Source: Planctomycetota bacterium (GTDB lineage Bacteria > Planctomycetota > Planctomycetia > Isosphaerales > Isosphaeraceae). From it: a DNA stretch of 42,865 nucleotides. Below, one piece after another: positions 39,404 to 42,865 of this stretch (the first letter of the stretch is position 1; every line of letters starts with the position of its first letter). The notes beneath the pieces are model-generated. The model was not told the origin of the DNA, made no database searches, and was given only the letters and a program-made list of their open reading frames with translations. Both the position numbers and the translations under genes were made by a program. The DNA is taken from assembly GCA_021777845.1 (NCBI GenBank), contig JAJYDB010000008.1, positions 1-42,865 of the forward strand, written 5' to 3'.

Positions 39404-39560
39404 CGAGTCGTGGACCGCGCGGACGACGGGGGAACAGCCGTTTCGTCGCGGACTTCTGATATGCTCGATTATCGACACGCGCGACGTGCCGGTCAAGCCG
39501 CGTCCGCCGACCTCGCACGATCCCCGCCGGCACCGCGCCGACGCATCGAGGAGTTTCACC

Positions 39561-39965
39561 ATGAAGTCGACCCCGAAAGTCGGTCTCGCCGCCGAGGAAC
39601 ATATCGTCGTCGGACCCGAAAACCGCATCCGCTTCGCCGACGACCGCATGCCCGCCGTCCTCGCCACCCCCTGGCTCATCCAACACCTCGAATTCGCCGC
39701 CCGCAAGGCCATCGAACCCTGCCTCGAATCCCACGAACGCAGCGTCGGCGCTTACATCGAAGTCGAACACCTTGCCCCAGCCCCCGAAGGCGCCCAAGTT
39801 GTCTGCAAGGCACGCGTCATCCACGTCGAAGGCAACGTCGTCACCTTCCAAGTTGAAGCCCGCGACGACCTCGAAACCCTCGCCCGCGGTATCCACAAAC
39901 GCCGCGTCATCGACGTCGACCGCTTCGCCCGCCGCGTCTCCAAAAAACGCGCGAATCAACCCTAA
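39561..39965 (+). CDS. Hotdog-fold thioesterase (FlK-like family)
   Basis: A 134-residue protein matching the fluoroacetyl-CoA-thioesterase-like hotdog family. The pattern [24 protein letters not shown] holds the Thr and Glu expected at the active site, and [18 protein letters not shown] carries the His and the conserved central strand. [23 protein letters not shown] follows, as in the family. These enzymes hydrolyse short acyl-CoA or protect against toxic acyl-CoA; FlK itself is specific for fluoroacetyl-CoA, but most homologues have unknown substrates. The ATG at 39561 has GAGGAG about 8 bases upstream; longer in-frame extensions lack domain similarity. Confidence 0.85.
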   Translation: MKSTPKVGLAAEEHIVVGPENRIRFADDRMPAVLATPWLIQHLEFAARKAIEPCLESHERSVGAYIEVEHLAPAPEGAQVVCKARVIHVEGNVVTFQVEARDDLETLARGIHKRRVIDVDRFARRVSKKRANQP

Positions 39966-39990
39966 ACCCCATTCTTCCAACAACTTCCAC

Positions 39991-40009
39991 GGAGCGCATC
40001 CCGCGCTCC
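39991..40009. terminator. Small hairpin after the thioesterase gene
   Basis: GGAGCGC (39991-39997) pairs perfectly with GCGCTCC (40003-40009) around a 5-base loop, 26 bases after the stop. No T-run follows on either strand, so terminator function is only possible. Confidence 0.35.
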
Positions 40010-40078
40010 CTCGCACCCACTCCACCCTCCTTCGCGCCCCACTCGACCGACGCAACGAAATCCGCCCCACCAACCCGC

Positions 40079-40107
40079 TTGACATCCAAGCCGGCTCTCG
40101 GTTCACT
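40079..40107 (+). promoter_or_regulatory. Sigma-70-type promoter of the DUF1559 gene
   Basis: A perfect TTGACA (40079-40084) and TTCACT (40102-40107) are separated by 17 bases. The -10 matches consensus at only three of six, which fits a promoter that needs relief or help. The start point would fall near 40114, inside the palindrome described next. Confidence 0.5.
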
Positions 40108-40136
40108 ATTGAGATTGAGTCTCAATATCAATAGTG
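40104..40136. promoter_or_regulatory. Fur-box-like palindromic operator
   Basis: A 33-base near-perfect palindrome with a single central T; the arms (40104-40119 and 40121-40136) differ at one position. Its core TGAGATTGAGTCTCA (40113-40127) fits the 7-1-7 geometry of Fur-family boxes. It overlaps the -10 and the expected transcription start, a typical repressor position. Identity of the regulator is inferred. Confidence 0.55.
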
Positions 40137-40180
40137 GCGGCTCGCGTCGCCGCCGACCTCGAATTCCTAGGGACTGCCCC

Positions 40181-41167
40181 ATGCGTTCAAATTCCCTCCG
40201 CCGCGGCTTCACGCTCATTGAGTTGTTGGTGGTGATCGGCATCCTCGCCGTCTTGGTCGCTCTGCTGCTCCCCGCGGTGCAAGCCGCGCGCGAAGCTTCG
40301 CGGCGACTTCAGTGCGTCAACAACCTCAAGCAACTCGGCCTCGCACTGCACGCCTATCATGACGCAATGCAAGTCTTCCCTTCAGGCTACGTTGCCTATG
40401 CACGCTTTTACGACGGCGCGACCGACACCTTTCCCGGCTGGAGCGCGTCGACAATGATCTTGCCTCAATTGGATCAAGCTCCGCTTTTTTACGCGATCAA
40501 CTTCGCCTTCTCAGTCGCCGACCTGCGAAACACGACGGCGGTTGTCGCACGGATGAACGCCTATTTATGTCCTTCGGATCGCCCGGTCGACGGCGTTTTC
40601 CATGTCGACGACCCCTTTGGCTACCCGCCGGCGACCGTCGCGCCCAGCTCCTACGCGCTCTGCGTCGGGGGCGACGAAACCGACGTCGCAACCGGCGTCG
40701 ACAACGACGGCCTCGGCCGCGGCGTGTTCTTCCGCGACAGCGCCGTACGCCTCGCCGCGATCACAGACGGCAGCAGCCAAACAATCCTCGTCGGCGAACG
40801 CGCCTGGTCGAACGTGAAGGGAACCTGGGTGGGCGCGGTCCCCGGTGGAACCGCCGCCCGTGGTGCCTCAAACCCTTGTCCTGGTTCACTTAATGCCGCT
40901 TACGACGCCCCCTGTCTCGTCCTGCAACATTGCCACCTGATCAATCCCGACTCCGATACCGACGCCGGCCTCGACGACGTCTCGAGCAACCACCCCGGCG
41001 GCGCGAATCTGCTCTTCGCCGACGGCTCGGTTCACTTTCTCAGGAGCATCCGCGGCGACCTCGGCGTCAACCCCGACGGCTCCACCCGCTACGCCCCCGC
41101 GAGCCTCGTATTCCAAGCGCTCGGCACCCGCGATGGCGGCGAAGTCGTCGACGGAGACGGCTATTGA
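40181..41167 (+). CDS. DUF1559 pseudopilin-like protein
   Basis: A 328-residue protein of the DUF1559 family, which is greatly expanded in planctomycetes. The type IV prepilin-like start [20 protein letters not shown] (about 7-26) has the Gly-Phe cleavage site and Glu at +5, so it should be processed by a prepilin peptidase. [33 protein letters not shown] follows, and the C-terminal [20 protein letters not shown] is the H-x9-DG tail of the family. Function is unknown; members are assumed to form or decorate surface structures. The ATG at 40181 starts right at the prepilin leader; AGGGAC precedes it. Two co-directional genes follow within 60 bases each. Confidence 0.95.
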   Translation: MRSNSLRRGFTLIELLVVIGILAVLVALLLPAVQAAREASRRLQCVNNLKQLGLALHAYHDAMQVFPSGYVAYARFYDGATDTFPGWSASTMILPQLDQAPLFYAINFAFSVADLRNTTAVVARMNAYLCPSDRPVDGVFHVDDPFGYPPATVAPSSYALCVGGDETDVATGVDNDGLGRGVFFRDSAVRLAAITDGSSQTILVGERAWSNVKGTWVGAVPGGTAARGASNPCPGSLNAAYDAPCLVLQHCHLINPDSDTDAGLDDVSSNHPGGANLLFADGSVHFLRSIRGDLGVNPDGSTRYAPASLVFQALGTRDGGEVVDGDGY

Positions 41168-41205
41168 GGACTCCGCATTGTCAGCGTAATTAAGAAGGAA
41201 TAAAA

Positions 41206-41604
41206 ATGAGTCGCAAGTTAATATGGCGGGCGGGTCTCTTGTTTGGGGTGCTGATTGCGGCGGGTTGTCGCGACGAGCCGGCCGGCCCGATGCTCGTGGG
41301 CGGCCGAGATCTGGATTCTTGGATTCGTCGGCTCGACGACCCGGACGCCTCGAAACGTCGCGAGGCCGTCCGAAAAATCGGGAACGCGGGTGAACTCGCC
41401 GCTTCGACGCGCGCCGCGCTCGCGAAACGCCTGCGTGACGCCGACCCGCGAGTCCGTCGCGAGGCGGTTTTCACGCTCGGCAAGGCTGCGGACCTTTCCG
41501 ATGCCCTCGTTTCCGAGCTCAAAACGATCCAGCAACGCGACCCCAACGCCGATGTCCGCGCTTCCGCCGCGCAGGCTTTGGCGAAGACCCCTCGCATCGA
41601 GTAA
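41206..41604 (+). CDS. Small HEAT-repeat lipoprotein
   Basis: A 132-residue protein. A signal peptide with lipobox IAAGC (Cys21) indicates a lipid anchor. Two HEAT-like helical repeats and part of a third fill the rest: LDDPDASKRREAVRKIGNAG, LRDADPRVRREAVFTLGKAA and RDPNADVRASAAQALAKTP. Such repeats usually mediate protein contacts. AAGAAGGAA precedes the ATG closely. It is 38 bases after the DUF1559 gene and 56 before the isomerase-like gene, so it is probably in the same operon. Specific partner unknown. Confidence 0.85.
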   Translation: MSRKLIWRAGLLFGVLIAAGCRDEPAGPMLVGGRDLDSWIRRLDDPDASKRREAVRKIGNAGELAASTRAALAKRLRDADPRVRREAVFTLGKAADLSDALVSELKTIQQRDPNADVRASAAQALAKTPRIE

Positions 41605-41660
41605 GCTGTCGCGAACGCGGTTTCCTCTCACCACGGAATTAAGCGACGGGCAGGTGCGCA

Positions 41661-42865
41661 ATGTCAAAAAAGGTCGCGATTTTCTGGCCGGGCGATTATC
41701 GATCGAAGCCGAATGAATGGGCCGAGCCGCAGGCGCGGGCGACGATCGCGCAGCTCGTCGCCGCGCTCAAAAAACTCGGCCGCGCGCCGTACCTCATCGA
41801 CGGCTGCCTTACCCGTCCCGACGAAGCAATCGCCAAATTAGGCCCGATTGACGATCCAATGGTCGGCGTCTTCGTGCACTGGACGTACGCGCCGCACACG
41901 GTCGACGGCGTGGTGGGCAAGGACAACCCGCTGCTGCTCGCGTCGAACTTTTCGGGCACCTGGCCGGGACTGGTCGCGCTCTTGAACACGGCGGCGTCGC
42001 TCGAAAGCGTCGGTCGACGGGCGTCGCGCGTCTGGACCGAGGCCCCCGACTGGACACATGACGCGGCTTTCATGGAGCGGCTCGACGCCTGGTGCTCGTC
42101 GGGCCAAATCGTCTACGACGACTCCGAAATTCGCGCCGCCGGCGTCGTTTCAGCCGAGGCGGTCGCGCTAGCGGGTCAAATTTACGACCAAATTAAGCAG
42201 CGCAGGATTCTCGCGCTGATGCTCGGCGATACCTCGATGGGCATGATCAACGGCTACTTTGGGCCGCGCGTGCTCGCCAAAATCGGCTTTAGCGAGCACA
42301 AAGTCGACCAGACGTGGCTGCTCGAGCGCAGCGCGGCGGTGTTGCCCAAGCGGGTTGAAGACGCCTTCAAATTCGTGAACGACCGCGGCGCGACGTTCCA
42401 CTGGGGCGCGCCAGACGCCGAGGATTTCACTCCCGAGTCGACGAAGTCGCAGCTCAAAATGTATCTGACCGTGCTCGACCTCGTCGACGAATTCCGGGCC
42501 GACTGCTTGGGTTGGCAGTACCAACTCGGCCTTTTAAAGCTGCTCCCGCCGAGCGACTTTGCCGAGGGTCTTTTAAATTCGCACGCGCGGCCCGAGTCGA
42601 CCGGTCACGCTTTGATCACGAGCACCGAGGCCGACCAGGGCAACCTTGTGCCGATGGAGCTGATGAAACGCGTGCTCGAAGCAAAGGGGCTGCCCGGCGC
42701 GGTCATGTTTCACGACGTCCGTTGGGGCGCTCGGCACGAAGGACGCTTCCTTTGGGTGCTGCTCAACTCGGGAAGCTGCGGTGCCTACGCCTTCAATCAC
42801 GACGTCGCAAGTCTCAAAGGTGTACACAGTTACCGCCAGCCGTCGGGATATTTCCCGATCCCCGG
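41661..42865 (+). CDS. L-fucose/L-arabinose isomerase-like protein (3' end outside window)
   Basis: An open frame of at least 401 residues that runs off the right edge. Translated by hand it starts MSKKVAIFWPGDYRSKPNEW and contains VHWTYAPHTVDGVVGKDNPLLLASNFSGTWPGL, LMLGDTSMGMINGYFGP, DCLGWQYQLGL, STEADQGNLVPMELMK and FHDVRWGARHEGRFLWVL. The layout, with acidic and His residues in the expected blocks, resembles the L-fucose/L-arabinose isomerase superfamily, in which a Mn-dependent enzyme interconverts an aldose and ketose. The SxEADxxN block would supply metal or substrate ligands. The exact sugar is unknown. GGCAGG lies about 7 bases before the ATG. Confidence 0.75.
   Translation, partial: MSKKVAIFWPGDYRSKPNEWAEPQARATIAQLVAALKKLGRAPYLIDGCLTRPDEAIAKLGPIDDPMVGVFVHWTYAPHTVDGVVGKDNPLLLASNFSGTWPGLVALLNTAASLESVGRRASRVWTEAPDWTHDAAFMERLDAWCSSGQIVYDDSEIRAAGVVSAEAVALAGQIYDQIKQRRILALMLGDTSMGMINGYFGPRVLAKIGFSEHKVDQTWLLERSAAVLPKRVEDAFKFVNDRGATFHWGAPDAEDFTPESTKSQLKMYLTVLDLVDEFRADCLGWQYQLGLLKLLPPSDFAEGLLNSHARPESTGHALITSTEADQGNLVPMELMKRVLEAKGLPGAVMFHDVRWGARHEGRFLWVLLNSGSCGAYAFNHDVASLKGVHSYRQPSGYFPIP

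Overview
The window looks like a chromosomal segment of a high-GC planctomycete, most likely from the Isosphaeraceae or a close relative. No rRNA or other phylogenetic marker is present, so this rests on gene content: a DUF1559 pseudopilin-like protein, a DUF1549/DUF1553 protein beside a DUF1501 protein, a cytochrome-domain WD40 protein, a pre-peptidase C-terminal (PPC) domain protein, a surface protein with an N-terminal LEPRALL motif, a PEP-CTERM protein, and an ECF sigma factor overlapping a Ser/Thr kinase with a tetratricopeptide-like tail. I see no tRNA, rRNA, CRISPR array, insertion sequence or prophage.

Layout. 0-6.4 kb: a DUF2079 membrane protein coupled to a D-2-hydroxyacid dehydrogenase (minus), an HpcH/HpaI aldolase (plus), an exported coiled-coil protein and a uronate isomerase (both minus). 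6.5-10.4 kb (plus): a stand-alone CoaB-type phosphopantothenate-cysteine ligase coupled to a membrane acyltransferase, then ATP-dependent PEP carboxykinase. 10.4-14.5 kb (minus): a compact four-gene set (GT2, DUF362-like protein, Gfo/Idh/MocA-type oxidoreductase, GT4) that resembles part of a glycan pathway. 14.5-15.25 kb: about 730 bases without a supported gene. 15.25-17.8 kb (plus): two cell-surface proteins that share a choice-of-anchor-E-like domain but carry different sorting signals.

17.9-20.3 kb (minus): hemB and hemL, two successive-pathway haem enzymes. 20.5-24 kb: an SH3-like exported protein (plus), a LolA/DUF2092-like exported protein and ribBA (both minus). 24.2-33.0 kb (plus): a surface or periplasmic redox-type cluster (DUF1549/1553, DUF1501, double PPC, cytochrome-WD40), followed by the ECF sigma/kinase pair to 37.3 kb. 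37.3-39.3 kb (minus): a MauG-like di-haem peroxidase lipoprotein and an 8-cysteine ferredoxin. 39.5 kb to the end (plus): an FlK-like thioesterase, then a DUF1559 protein, a HEAT-repeat lipoprotein and an L-fucose/L-arabinose isomerase-like protein that runs off the window. These last three appear to lie behind one promoter whose start region is covered by a Fur-box-like palindrome.

Themes. Sugar-acid metabolism is suggested by the uronate isomerase, the aldolase, the hydroxyacid dehydrogenase and the fucose isomerase-like protein. Envelope decoration and surface display are suggested by the glycosyltransferases, acyltransferase, PEP-CTERM and LEPR proteins. Haem/redox proteins recur in the DUF1549, cytochrome-WD40 and MauG-like products, with hemB and hemL nearby. 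The most unusual items are the surface-protein pair with a domain nested inside an SdrD-B repeat, the operator-promoter overlap before the DUF1559 gene, and the sigma factor with an altered region 2.2 next to its kinase. All functional calls are from motif recognition by eye; no search or structure prediction was run.
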